A stretch of 53,299 nucleotides of DNA, taken from positions 1 to 53,299 of the forward strand of contig LTDK01000134.1 of NCBI GenBank assembly GCA_001642415.1, in the 5' to 3' direction. The notes under the pieces were generated by a model. The model was given only the letters and a program-made list of their open reading frames with translations. It searched no databases and was not told the origin of the DNA. The DNA comes from Nematocida ironsii. Its lineage: Eukaryota > Microsporidia. The stretch's first letter is position 1; every line of letters begins with the position of its first letter. Below, one piece after another: positions 8,363 through 18,002 of the stretch. The position numbers and the translations under genes are program-made.

Positions 8363-11300
8363 ATGGAGTTAAAAATAATTAATAAAGAAAGAGTCTATAA
8401 TATATTACACAATAACCATAAAGTAATAATAGGTATACGAATAATTTTAATTATACAATGCTTTATAAATAAAACATTCTCATTTAATCACAGTGAAATA
8501 AAGGAAATCCATAAATTACAGTTTAAGCACTATTTAAGATCAGAAGACAGTGTAATAATTAACTTAGAAGGATCATTAAACATAACCAGGTGGTATATAG
8601 ATCATATAACAAAGAATGTACATAATAAGCAATTATTAAACACAGAGAATAAGATAATACTGCATGATACAGTAGGTATAAAGAATTTCTGTTATATATC
8701 AGAAGGTATACTGGGTACGACAGATAAACAAAATGTATTATATATGTATATGAAAGAGTATTATAATGTATTATATACACTATTTAAAAAGAATCCAGGA
8801 GAACCTGAAAATACATTACAGAGTATAAGTAATAATCATGAAATAATCAGTTTAAGGAGTAAGTATATTTATAAAACATTAGCACATTTATTTCTTATGA
8901 CAGAAGGATTATACATACCAATACAAGTGAATGATTCAGAATATGATGATATGGTATGTATATCACTAAATAATAATAAGTATATTCATATACAGTGTAT
9001 AACTAGTTATATAGAACATAAAAGGATGCGTGTACATATGGATATTTCAAGTGTAGACAGTATAATGTACAATTGTTATTGTAATATGAGTGAATCAGAT
9101 AAATCCGAGCGTGAGATGAGGATAATTGAGTTTTTTATAAAGTATTCTGATGTATCAGTTATACAGGATATATTTAAGTATACAGAACCCACTACAAGAG
9201 ACCAATTTATAACAGGAGAATTCATGAACACTCCTGGGTTTCTTATACAGAATTATGTATACAGAACAATGCATTCTGTAATAGAAATTAAATTATTCAT
9301 TAAGGAAGTACATGCACTTTTAATGGAGTGTATTAAAGGTGTATCTGTGGATAAATTAAATCATAAAGAAACTGCCATTAAAATATTCAAGAAATTATTC
9401 ATAACAAAGGAACAACAGAAAAAGGAGAGTTCTGTATTACTTAGTAAAAATGACGTATACAATTTAATAGAAGCAAATTATATAACCAAAGAAATTTCTG
9501 GGTTTATGATAGATACCAATATAATTACAAAGTATAAAAATATTTTTATAGAAATTCAGGAGAAAGTAAATTCTATTAATGCAGTATCTTTATGGGGATT
9601 AATGTACAGTGACTATTTATTATTTTTATTAGGGTCGTACATGCAGAGTTCTATATTTACAGATTTATCCAAAGTTGAAATTAAATCACGTCCATGTAAT
9701 GGTGGTGATTATATTAATTTTATAGAGGAAGAGTATTATAATGGCATATCTGGGATAGTTTTATTTAAGCATGCACTGGGTATAGATAAAAATCATAAAA
9801 GGCTGATTAGTGCACTGCTTGCTATATCTATTTATAAGGATGTGTGTGCAGACAGTTGTATACTGAAATTTATAGAAAGTTTAGTTTTATTCACTATTAA
9901 TGACAAGAAGTTAGTATGGAGCAGTTATCAAGATATTTTAGATAAGGGTTTCCCAATTAAAGTGAATAATCTACCGATTCAGCACATTGCACTGGAATTT
10001 ATTAAAAAGAAAAGATTACTGGCTGATATACCGCATACGCCTATAATACGCATTGATATGCAAATAAGTATTTTAAGTCCTATATATTATTCAGATGATT
10101 GGCAAATACTTGAAGGTGTTTTAGAGTATTTTATTTGTAAAGAGAGCACTGAGGGTCTTTGTTATTTTATAAGTATATGCATGTCTAATTTAGGCCATGA
10201 CTGGCTTAGTTCAATACAGAACCCTAAAAAACATACAATTTCAAGTATTTCGGGTTCAAGCACAAATGGAAATACGCATGATTTAACTATGTACTTTACT
10301 GCTGGTGGTACTGATGTAGTGAGATTAACTCGTATTTATGATAACGCATTTAAAACCAAGAACAACTCAGATAAACTACAATTTGAGCCTAATAATGTAT
10401 CGGGGTTTTTAACTTATATATTATACAGTGCTATTGAAGATATAAGTATGTATAAGAATATTATTGAAAAAACATATGAAATATGGATACGTACTATGCT
10501 TAATGAAGAATTAAAACCAGTAATACAGAGTATAGTCCAAAATTCATCTTTACTAAAAAGTATTCTTGGTTTATTAGAAGAAGCAATTAATAAACTAAGT
10601 GAAAATAGAAAGAATGCAGCATGCATTGCCGGATTATATAAAATGCAGGAGGATATTCAAGCGATTATTTGTAATATTGAAGAATATGACTATGAAATAT
10701 ATACGATTAGAACGGTTTGGGAAATGCCTATGAAGAAGGCAGACCAGATTCAACCCAAAAACAGGAAGGATTGGATTTGGAATGGCATGGATGTAGATGA
10801 GAAGATGCGTATTTTTGATTCTGGCAAAGCCTGTGATGAGACCAAAGATAATACAAATAGGAAAAGAAATATTAAACGCGATGATGATGGTTGCAGTTTT
10901 GAGGAATCCATCAAAAGAAGCTATTTCAATTCAAGCAATGATCAGTCGTATAATAGTGATTCAAGCAGTTATTTTGCCAGTACTATTAGTTCATTAAGTG
11001 ACATAGGCGATGTCATTATTAGTGGTGGTAGTAGCAGTGGTGATAGTGACAGTATAAATACTAGTTATATTAGCAATGATAGGAGTGATAGTAAGGATAG
11101 TACCAACAGTGATTGTAGTGAATATGATTTCATCATTATTAATACAACCCCTAACTATAACTGCGGTAGAAGCAGTAGCAGTAGTGGCAGTAGTAAAAGT
11201 GGCAGTGATAGTAAAAAAACAGATGATATTAAACATAATCCCATTTCTTATGGCAATAATAGTAAACACGATATTTCTATTGCTGGTATTAATATAAATC

Positions 11301-11683
11301 GTAATAGAATCAACAGCAGCAGCGATAGTGACAGTAATCAGAATGTTATTGTGCATAGTGACTGTGGTAATAATATAAACTGTGGTGCTATTATTCGTGT
11401 TAATAGAAGCGGCAGTGAGAGCAGCGATAGTAGTCACAATATTATTGTTGGTGGTGGCCGTGATAATATACCTTCTAATAGTAACAATATAGATCATAAT
11501 CTAAGCAGTAATAATACTGATAGTGATACGGATAGTAGTGATAGTAATCCTATTATGTGTAATGGCCATGTTAATAATATAACTTGCAGTGCTGATATTC
11601 ATGCTAATAACAGCACCAGTGATAGCGACAGCAGCGATAGTAATAGTAATAGTGGCAGCGACAGTGATAGTGATAGCTATTAA
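8363..11683 (+). CDS. large secreted paralogue, family member 1, with Ser/Asp/Asn-rich tail
   Basis: The product has 1106 residues. A hydrophobic segment at about 20-36 looks like a signal peptide or signal anchor. It shares two blocks with the genes at 36238, 39839, 43179 and 50417: LFLMTEGLYIPI (176-187) and TRDQFITGEFMNTPGFLIQNY (278-298). A third region (about 720-800, LKPVIQSIVQ... to ...RTVWEM) aligns with the frameshifted part of the 36238 gene, making those two the closest pair. From about 880 to the end the chain is low-complexity Ser/Asp/Asn with GSSSG and DSDSS runs, likely disordered and phosphorylatable. The start ATG sits in CCCATGG. The function is unknown; a host-exposed secreted role is inferred from the signal segment and family expansion. 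Confidence 0.85.
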   Translation: MELKIINKERVYNILHNNHKVIIGIRIILIIQCFINKTFSFNHSEIKEIHKLQFKHYLRSEDSVIINLEGSLNITRWYIDHITKNVHNKQLLNTENKIILHDTVGIKNFCYISEGILGTTDKQNVLYMYMKEYYNVLYTLFKKNPGEPENTLQSISNNHEIISLRSKYIYKTLAHLFLMTEGLYIPIQVNDSEYDDMVCISLNNNKYIHIQCITSYIEHKRMRVHMDISSVDSIMYNCYCNMSESDKSEREMRIIEFFIKYSDVSVIQDIFKYTEPTTRDQFITGEFMNTPGFLIQNYVYRTMHSVIEIKLFIKEVHALLMECIKGVSVDKLNHKETAIKIFKKLFITKEQQKKESSVLLSKNDVYNLIEANYITKEISGFMIDTNIITKYKNIFIEIQEKVNSINAVSLWGLMYSDYLLFLLGSYMQSSIFTDLSKVEIKSRPCNGGDYINFIEEEYYNGISGIVLFKHALGIDKNHKRLISALLAISIYKDVCADSCILKFIESLVLFTINDKKLVWSSYQDILDKGFPIKVNNLPIQHIALEFIKKKRLLADIPHTPIIRIDMQISILSPIYYSDDWQILEGVLEYFICKESTEGLCYFISICMSNLGHDWLSSIQNPKKHTISSISGSSTNGNTHDLTMYFTAGGTDVVRLTRIYDNAFKTKNNSDKLQFEPNNVSGFLTYILYSAIEDISMYKNIIEKTYEIWIRTMLNEELKPVIQSIVQNSSLLKSILGLLEEAINKLSENRKNAACIAGLYKMQEDIQAIICNIEEYDYEIYTIRTVWEMPMKKADQIQPKNRKDWIWNGMDVDEKMRIFDSGKACDETKDNTNRKRNIKRDDDGCSFEESIKRSYFNSSNDQSYNSDSSSYFASTISSLSDIGDVIISGGSSSGDSDSINTSYISNDRSDSKDSTNSDCSEYDFIIINTTPNYNCGRSSSSSGSSKSGSDSKKTDDIKHNPISYGNNSKHDISIAGININRNRINSSSDSDSNQNVIVHSDCGNNINCGAIIRVNRSGSESSDSSHNIIVGGGRDNIPSNSNNIDHNLSSNNTDSDTDSSDSNPIMCNGHVNNITCSADIHANNSTSDSDSSDSNSNSGSDSDSDSY
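11005..11680 (+). repeat. AGTGAT/AATAGT microsatellite-like coding region
   Basis: Imperfect trinucleotide repeats (AGT, GAT, AAT, AGC) encode a Ser/Asp/Asn tail. The opposite strand stays open for long stretches and gives Thr/Ile-rich shadow frames, which is expected from such repeats and is not evidence for an antisense gene. Confidence 0.75.
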
Positions 11684-12196
11684 GAAATATATGGCCAGCA
11701 GTGATTTTCAATGTTTATGTGAATATAACATTTAACAATAAAATACTATTAATTAGATTATCTACAGCTGATTATAATCTGAAATTATAATTATTCTACT
11801 TTACTTCTAGTATATGTGAATATGCGAAAGAGTGTTTAAAATTATGTGTAGTTCGTGTGTGAATGTACAGTGAATAAGAAAAGCATGGTATACGCCTGAA
11901 TTTTCTAGAATATAAAAAGTAAAGGCAGGATAATAAAAAATACGTAAAGAACAAATATTCAAGGAATGTAAAATTCCAAGTAGAAATATCAGATATGGTT
12001 TATTTGAACATGTAAAATATGCAGGAAGAAAATAAATCCATAAATTAAATTTTCTTTTGCATCGCATTGCGCAGGGGTGGTTTCAATGACATTTGGGAAA
12101 CCAAGAGAAGCCGTAAAATTAATTAGAATATCTGCTGGGCAGAAAGGGGAGTAGTCCCCGTTATTTTTAAATATCTTAAACGGACAGATTTTTAGG
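11684..12196. other. intergenic region with a GC-richer structured block (candidate ncRNA) at 12055-12175
   Basis: Most of this gap is AT-rich and empty; a minus-strand frame at 11807-12067 has no recognisable features. At 12055-12175 the composition becomes clearly GC-richer and two perfect hairpins appear: GGTTTC with GAAACC (about 12079-12109) and GGGGA with TCCCC around a GTAG loop (about 12147-12160), the latter followed by a T-rich run. This could be a small structured RNA or the 3' region of SIN3. I cannot assign an RNA family. Confidence 0.35.
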
Positions 12197-15100
12197 TCAT
12201 TCTATTTTTGTCTTCTTTGCTGCTATGAAATCCTCTGTGCCTGGGATGTACTGCATCTTCAACTTTCCTTCAGTAAATAAAGACTCCATGCCGTAGTATG
12301 CATCGGTCTTTCTTTTTTTGCTAATAACACTTCTCTGCAGGAAAGGTGTCTTTGCATCGCTTTCACTTTCTATGCTGTAGTTCTTTACGTAGTCGATCCA
12401 ATCTGCTGATGTACTGTGTGGCTGTGTTATCTTGGAAGCCTTCAAACCGCATAAATCCTCGCTGTACTGGACAGATATCTTTACTATGTTTATACCACGA
12501 ACAAGCAGCTCTGATGCATTTGACTTTGGGATGGTGGTTCTGTCCTCTAGCCGAGAAAGCATTTCAATCGATCCTTTGTTTTCCATCATAGTGTCCAGCA
12601 TAGACTCTACGCTCTGGAAGATTCCAAGTATTCCCACAAGGGATGCCCCTGGTATGCCCAGATTGCTGAGCATTTTCTCTTCAAATTCACTGCTTTCCAT
12701 ATCCTCAAGAATGTATGTTCTAATAGTTGAAAGAATCTCGTCCTGTGAAATAGGCTCAGCTGGCTCCTGTGCTTGCAGGCCAAGGTCTGTGGCTATTTTG
12801 TTGTTACGAGGCTTGATCCTTTTTCCATTTACTGCATCATATATTCTATTGCAGATTGTTGAAATGCCCTTCAGTGCACAGTATATCTCAGGAGTGCCCA
12901 AAAACACGCCATCTCGCAGGGAAATGTCTTTAAGTGTGTGCAGCGTCTTTGCCCGGTCGCTCTCGCTTTCACCCTCCATCCCCGTAATAAGAATGTCAAA
13001 CACTTCAGAGCATACAGGCATAGAAGTAAGAGAGAAAGAAACCTCTGCTAGTGAGTCTAGGTCCTTTGTGAACTGTTTCAGAAGAGTGGTCTTTCTTTCG
13101 CTACTGCGCGTTTTATACCCCTTTGCATCAAGCGCCTTAATGTAGTTCTTATCCACTGCTGCTCTCCACACTTCCATGCTTGCTGTGCGTGATTTAATCC
13201 ACTGGGCCTCAATCGATCGAAGCTGCTTTAGAATAACAGGAATCGCCCGAATTGGATGGGCAATGATTCCCAGGATTATGTCATCGCATGATGAGCCGTA
13301 TACCGAACTAATCAGATCCTTATCAAGCGCTGATAGCTTAAGAGGAGGAATCGGACATTTGTTGTGCTCTTTTGATATATTTGCATCTTCAATAACAATC
13401 GCTTCATGCTCCATCAACTTCAAAATAAAAGACGACACCCTCTCTAAAAGCACATCGCACTCGTACCTTTCATCCTCTATGCGGAATAGGGCCTCTTCGT
13501 GGCTGTTCTTCTTTGCAAAAATAAACGTAGAGCTCTCGCTAGAAAAAGTCGGACACGCCACATATCCAGTGTTAAGGACAGATGCATCGTCCGAGCTCTG
13601 TCCAGTGTGCATGGAGTGCCGATACTTCTCTGGAAGAACTCTGTATGATCCAACCTTCTTGTACGTCTCCAAATTGCTCTGCACGTGCGGCGGTGCATTT
13701 ATTTCTCTGTGCCCAATGTAGTAGCGGAATAAACTGAAAAGTGTGGAAGATCCCCGCAGGAATGGCTCCACTATTAAAAGAAGTGCATTCGTGTTAAGAA
13801 GCCCTTGGTTAAACATGTTAAGCGCCTTCACAAACTCCTTGTACACGCCCTTTCTGCTGAGAATATTTCGAATGTCGTGCAACATAGTCAGAGAATCTGC
13901 TGGAGGAGGTGGCCGCTGCCCTGGTCTAAGCGCGGCTCTCTTCTCCTGCGGCGGAAGAAACACCATAAACTCAGAAATAAGAATTGGGTCATCCTTCAGC
14001 AGTACCTTAATGCTTGCAAGTATTTCTGAAATTGGCTTTTGTTCTCTGCTGTTCTTGTACGACTGGACAATTCGAAGAAATTCAAACCAGGCAGACGGAT
14101 TATTCTCTAAGTGCTTTCTTACCTTGTTAAGATAATTAACAACTCTTCCCATGTTATCGTGCTCTCCTCGGTTCTGCTGCGGCTTTATACCTATTCCCAG
14201 CCCTTCTAAGTCTCTCCGAGGATCATACTGCATATGCTGCCCCTGCGGCATTGCCTGCGATGGGTGCTGCTTATACTCTCTGGACCCCTGCGAAGGTGCA
14301 TACTTGGGTGTTCCCTCTTCCCTCGGTCGCTCTCCTCTCTCCTCTGGCTTTCTATCCCCGTGCATTTTCACCTCGCCAGACGGCAGAATCTCATACTTCT
14401 TTGGCAGGAACTGGTTGAATCCCTGGATAAGCTTCTGGTTCCCATTGAATATAGAAAGCATTATTTCTATCACAGTCTTTGCATTTATGCGCCGGTCCTT
14501 GTAGTCCTTCATAGTCTTTAGGAATTTGCTGTACACCTCCTTGTTGTTTTTGTACTCTTCCTTCACTACATCCAGATACCGCATTGCATCCTTTATCTGC
14601 ACCTTATTATTCCCTCCTGCCTCTGGCATGAGTATTGCTGCTGGTCCGTGCGCTGGGTGAGGTGCACTTGGGCCATGAGGAGGATGCCCTGATCCCTGCG
14701 GATGGCCTGGCTGCATATGCCTCGGCTGTGGCGGATGCTGCATCATAGGGGGCTTTTTGTCTGTTGGCATTCTTGGGGGATGTATTTCTCCCATATATGG
14801 ATGCTGTCGAGATGGCGGATAGTATCTAGTCTGCGTATGTGGGGGCTGCCGGCCTGGAGGATACCCCAGAGGAGCCTTTCCATATGGATTGTATGGAACA
14901 TACCCATTTGAGGGGTGCACTCTGTATCGCCCCCCTTGTCCTGGCATGTGCATATGCGGTGGCCTGTCTCCTGGCCGTTCTCCCTGCCTGTCCCCAGACC
15001 GCTCCTGCTTCTCTCCAGACACATCCCGATCTCTCTCCCGCTCTCTATCCGGCTGCCTATACCCATACATCATCATGTTTGGTGGCGTAATATTTGGTAT

Positions 15101-15277
15101 GTGCGATGGATCCGCAACTGGTGCTATTCTCGGCTGTTTGCTCTGCATATGTGGCGAGCTCTGTGTGGGGGTGTTCTTCTGTGTAGAAGTATCCGGTTGG
15201 TCTGTTGCCTTCAAGTTAATTGGTGGTAGGACTGTTCGCATGTTTTTAATTACATCGGTTTTCTTTTGATCTTCCAT
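12197..15277 (-). CDS. SIN3: SIN3 transcriptional co-repressor
   Basis: The 1026-residue product is the scaffold of the Sin3-Rpd3 histone deacetylase complex in the nucleus. Three paired amphipathic helix domains are visible at about 226-296 (QIKDAMRYLDVVKEEY ... FNQFLP), 376-443 (VVNYLNKVRKHL ... FMVFLPP) and 462-522. They are followed by the histone-deacetylase-interacting domain at about 540-640 (SYRVLPEKYRH, then CDVLLERVSSFILKLM) and a C-terminal helical region. The first about 220 residues are low-complexity Pro/His/Gly/Arg with RERERDRD runs. The frame stays open upstream to a TTG at 15430, adding 51 hydrophobic residues. I reject that extension because 15277 is the first ATG giving a family-like start and it is preceded by ACCCCTGT. 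The gene is shorter than fungal SIN3 (about 1500 residues). Confidence 0.92.
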   Translation of the reverse strand: MEDQKKTDVIKNMRTVLPPINLKATDQPDTSTQKNTPTQSSPHMQSKQPRIAPVADPSHIPNITPPNMMMYGYRQPDRERERDRDVSGEKQERSGDRQGERPGDRPPHMHMPGQGGRYRVHPSNGYVPYNPYGKAPLGYPPGRQPPHTQTRYYPPSRQHPYMGEIHPPRMPTDKKPPMMQHPPQPRHMQPGHPQGSGHPPHGPSAPHPAHGPAAILMPEAGGNNKVQIKDAMRYLDVVKEEYKNNKEVYSKFLKTMKDYKDRRINAKTVIEIMLSIFNGNQKLIQGFNQFLPKKYEILPSGEVKMHGDRKPEERGERPREEGTPKYAPSQGSREYKQHPSQAMPQGQHMQYDPRRDLEGLGIGIKPQQNRGEHDNMGRVVNYLNKVRKHLENNPSAWFEFLRIVQSYKNSREQKPISEILASIKVLLKDDPILISEFMVFLPPQEKRAALRPGQRPPPPADSLTMLHDIRNILSRKGVYKEFVKALNMFNQGLLNTNALLLIVEPFLRGSSTLFSLFRYYIGHREINAPPHVQSNLETYKKVGSYRVLPEKYRHSMHTGQSSDDASVLNTGYVACPTFSSESSTFIFAKKNSHEEALFRIEDERYECDVLLERVSSFILKLMEHEAIVIEDANISKEHNKCPIPPLKLSALDKDLISSVYGSSCDDIILGIIAHPIRAIPVILKQLRSIEAQWIKSRTASMEVWRAAVDKNYIKALDAKGYKTRSSERKTTLLKQFTKDLDSLAEVSFSLTSMPVCSEVFDILITGMEGESESDRAKTLHTLKDISLRDGVFLGTPEIYCALKGISTICNRIYDAVNGKRIKPRNNKIATDLGLQAQEPAEPISQDEILSTIRTYILEDMESSEFEEKMLSNLGIPGASLVGILGIFQSVESMLDTMMENKGSIEMLSRLEDRTTIPKSNASELLVRGINIVKISVQYSEDLCGLKASKITQPHSTSADWIDYVKNYSIESESDAKTPFLQRSVISKKRKTDAYYGMESLFTEGKLKMQYIPGTEDFIAAKKTKIE

Positions 15278-15645
15278 ACAGGGGTTAAAATATAAACAAA
15301 GGAATAAAATATTTACTAATTCAATCTTTATCATTAAACCAATAAATGACACTGTAAATAAATAAACAATCAATAAAACAATAGACAAATAATAACAAAA
15401 TGATGCCAGATCGATCCAATTACACAGCAATACGAATATGCACTTTAAAATAGAATAACCTATAGAGACATCCCCAGAAAAAATAAAAATGAACTATTAA
15501 AAAGCCAATTTAGCAATGCGCGATGCGCTTTCTCTAGAGTATAGGTATATTACAGGGGCATGCGAGAGGAGTAGAACTACAAAATTATAATAGAGCGCAA
15601 TACACCACACACGACTGTTTATAAGAAAGAATCTACTTGGATTGT
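15278..15645. other. gap between SIN3 and the Nsp1-like gene
   Basis: This is the upstream region of SIN3 and the downstream region of the Nsp1-like gene. It holds the CCCC run (GGGG on the plus strand, 15282-15285) just before the SIN3 start. A slightly GC-richer patch with GCGCGATGCGC lies near 15518-15531. No gene is evident. Confidence 0.45.
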
Positions 15646-16158
15646 TTATTTACTGGTAGAGTTAGATTCTGAAGGCTTTTTCTTGGCTTTCAAAATGGCT
15701 TTGTCCGTTTCTTCTTCTATTTGGTTTATTAAGTTGATATTCTTATTCAGAAGAATATTTATTTTATTTGGTATTCCTAAGTCTAATAGAGAGACAAGCT
15801 CGTTAAATTCAATAATTAGAGATGAAATGTCTCCGATTGACGAGTAGTTTGGCCTCTTCTCTGCGCCATTGGAACTGTCTGCTGACTGTAACTTCTGCTT
15901 TAGCTTGTCTATCTCGGCCTCAAAGTATTCTAAAACCTTTTCTATTTCATTCTGTCTTTTTAGCTCCTCTTCAACCTCTTTGCTTACTTTTATGTATTTT
16001 CCTCTGCTGTGCAGAATAACCTCTTCTACCTCGTAAACCTTCTTGGAAATTTCTTTGAACTCTGAGACATTCTCGTTTAGTTCTGAAATGAGCTCTTCTA
16101 GAATTGACTCTACTTTCTTTTGCAAGTAGTGGTATGGTTCCTCTGTCATCTGTTGCAT
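15646..16158 (-). CDS. coiled-coil nucleoporin Nsp1/Nup62 C-terminal-like protein
   Basis: The 170-residue product is almost entirely coiled coil. A first long helix spans about 8-93 (Glu/Lys/Leu/Val heptads), then a polar break with SSNGAEKRPNYSS, then a second helix at about 108-160 (SLIIEFNELVSLL ... NLINQIEEETDKA). This order, and the spacing of a long coil, a linker and a shorter coil beginning with an Asp-Ile-x-x-Leu pattern, resembles the Nsp1/Nup62 C-terminal domain, which builds the central channel trimer of the nuclear pore. The FG-repeat half of Nsp1 is absent. The alternative is any short coiled-coil protein, so confidence is moderate. Two in-frame ATGs lie at 16158 and 16149; a GGG run lies upstream of the first. 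Confidence 0.5.
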   Translation of the reverse strand: MQQMTEEPYHYLQKKVESILEELISELNENVSEFKEISKKVYEVEEVILHSRGKYIKVSKEVEEELKRQNEIEKVLEYFEAEIDKLKQKLQSADSSNGAEKRPNYSSIGDISSLIIEFNELVSLLDLGIPNKINILLNKNINLINQIEEETDKAILKAKKKPSESNSTSK

Positions 16159-18002
16159 GCTGGAAACCCAAAAAATTTCCTGCTATTTATTCTTGCAAAA
16201 AGCAGAATAATTCATTTTAGAATTTACAAGTACTTCACACCGCAGCACACCATATATTTACAGCTATTTAAGGCGGATTATATTCATGTATTCTTTCTAC
16301 ATACTTATTCTATGCATAATATATCTTGTAATTATTTAATTTTCGGAATATTCCGAGTATATTAGAATATTGTAAATTTACTATTAAAATAAGACAGGCT
16401 GTCTTAACATCAAGAAGTAATGTATGTGCAGTTCTCAGAAGAATCAAATAATTAGAAGAAATGTATATTGCTATAAATATATAGAGAATGCTCTAAAATA
16501 AGCTCATAATGTGTATATGAGTGTCTAAAAAATAAAATAGCCTATTATTTCTTTAAAGAATAGACAAATCATCTTTCATATTCTGTTTAACATTTTGGGG
16601 TATATCCCAAATTTAATATTAACAGACACCCACACTAAATGAAATAATTAATAAAAAACATACTTTGTGCTGAAAGACACAAAATAATTAAAGATATTTC
16701 AGAATAATTCCTAGTTAAATTTATGATATCCTCTAACAAGTATTATCTTTAAGTTTAAGGAGAGAATCCATAAACATCCTAAAACCACAGAATGTTCGCA
16801 GATTTTATTCCTGATGGGGTTTTATACACTAAAACATACTTCTAATAACTATTTCTGGCTATAATCTGAAATTATATCCCATGCTATTTTATGTGATAGT
16901 GCTATTTAAACATAATACTTTCTTGTTTACTATGAATTCTTGAATATTTTCTATTTATATATTACTTAGTAATATTATACATAAATGTTTAATAAAATAT
17001 TCTATTAAATTCTTCAATTTCGGAATATTATATACTATATCTAATAGCTCTCTTCAAACTTATTATTTCTGTGAAGTACACTGTTTCTGCCAAAATCACT
17101 ACAATTTTACATACACATCAGTAAGATATTTGTTTAATTTTTGCTTAAATCCACAAAAAGAAATAATCTAATAGTTCTCTCTGAAGTTTCTGAAATTATT
17201 TTTTATTCTGAGTATTTCGGGTTATATCCTACAATGAACCACACAGAATGCAGGAGTATCATATCCAACTATGCAAAGTCACATAGAGCTGTGATATATG
17301 AATATGCAAATCTACATAATACAATAATAAAAATTCGAATGTACCTATATTATATGTAGTATAAAATTAATTTCATGCGCATAAACAAAACACATACATG
17401 CCAATGCCATACAACTGGCTTTCTTTAAATATATTAATTCTATCTTCAGTAATAAATAAAATATTATTATTCTTTATGTGTATATATTTATATTCTGTAT
17501 AGTATAAATATTATTATAAATAACCCGAAACTAAAATAAATTTTTATTAACAGCTCTATTAGAAGTAATTATGAGTAATACTGCTATTATTTATTATTAA
17601 AAAGCAAAAGAAATAGCAAAGTTGGAATAATCTTGCCATCATAATATGTAAATGAATGTATTTTATCATTTGATTTGTTTTTGCATTAAGCTTTATTGGC
17701 ATTAGATAATAATATCTAATTTATACATGTAAATAGCATGAATTTGATAACAAATGTAATATATGCCAGTGCTATTGCTATTGTATAAATAGACTGATTA
17801 GCATCAGAATGTTCTGATGTTTAAAATAGAGAGATATGATTGAGTCTTATCTAAATATAACCCAAGAAATGTGTATTTCTTTATACGTTTTGTCTTACTA
17901 TTTCAATAATAATCCTTCTTATATCTATTTCTAATCATATAGAAATGTTTTATATTAAATTATTCTAGCTAAAAAAATATATACTAGTTTAATTTGTAAA
18001 GT
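16159..18002. other. long gene-poor region
   Basis: I see no supported gene in these 1.8 kb. Short open frames near 16120-16365 and 17141-17359 lack family features, and the second has no ATG at its head. TTTCGGGTTATATCC at 17213-17227 and TAACCCGAAA at 17521-17530 are copies of the dispersed motif. The stretch 17230-17330 resembles 23370-23440 (shared ACTATGCAA / ACTTATGCAA followed by AGAG(C/T)TGT), suggesting an old diverged repeat. Confidence 0.4.

Noticed and set aside
10994..11497. 167-residue Thr/Ile-rich frame on the minus strand
   Set aside because: It is the mirror of the AGT/GAT/AAT coding repeat in the 8363 gene and has no independent features.
11807..12067. Minus-strand 86-codon frame with ATG
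   Set aside because: Tyr/Phe/Ile-rich translation typical of non-coding AT-rich DNA; it overlaps the structured block and shows no motif.
12055..12110. U6 or U4 snRNA
   Set aside because: Only a short word (CCCCTGCGCAA on the minus strand, or TTGCGCAG on the plus strand) matches; the ACAGAGA box and other required elements are missing.
15278..15430. In-frame upstream extension of SIN3 that would add a 51-residue hydrophobic leader
   Set aside because: It starts at a TTG, has no family counterpart and would place a nuclear protein behind a membrane segment. The ATG at 15277 is preceded by a C-run as at other starts.
16120..16365. Plus-strand 81-codon frame overlapping the start of the Nsp1-like gene
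   Set aside because: It overlaps the better-supported coiled-coil gene and lacks family features.
17141..17359. Plus-strand frame of 72 codons in a gene-poor region
   Set aside because: It begins at a TTG, and the readable part coincides with the diverged repeat seen again at 23370-23440.
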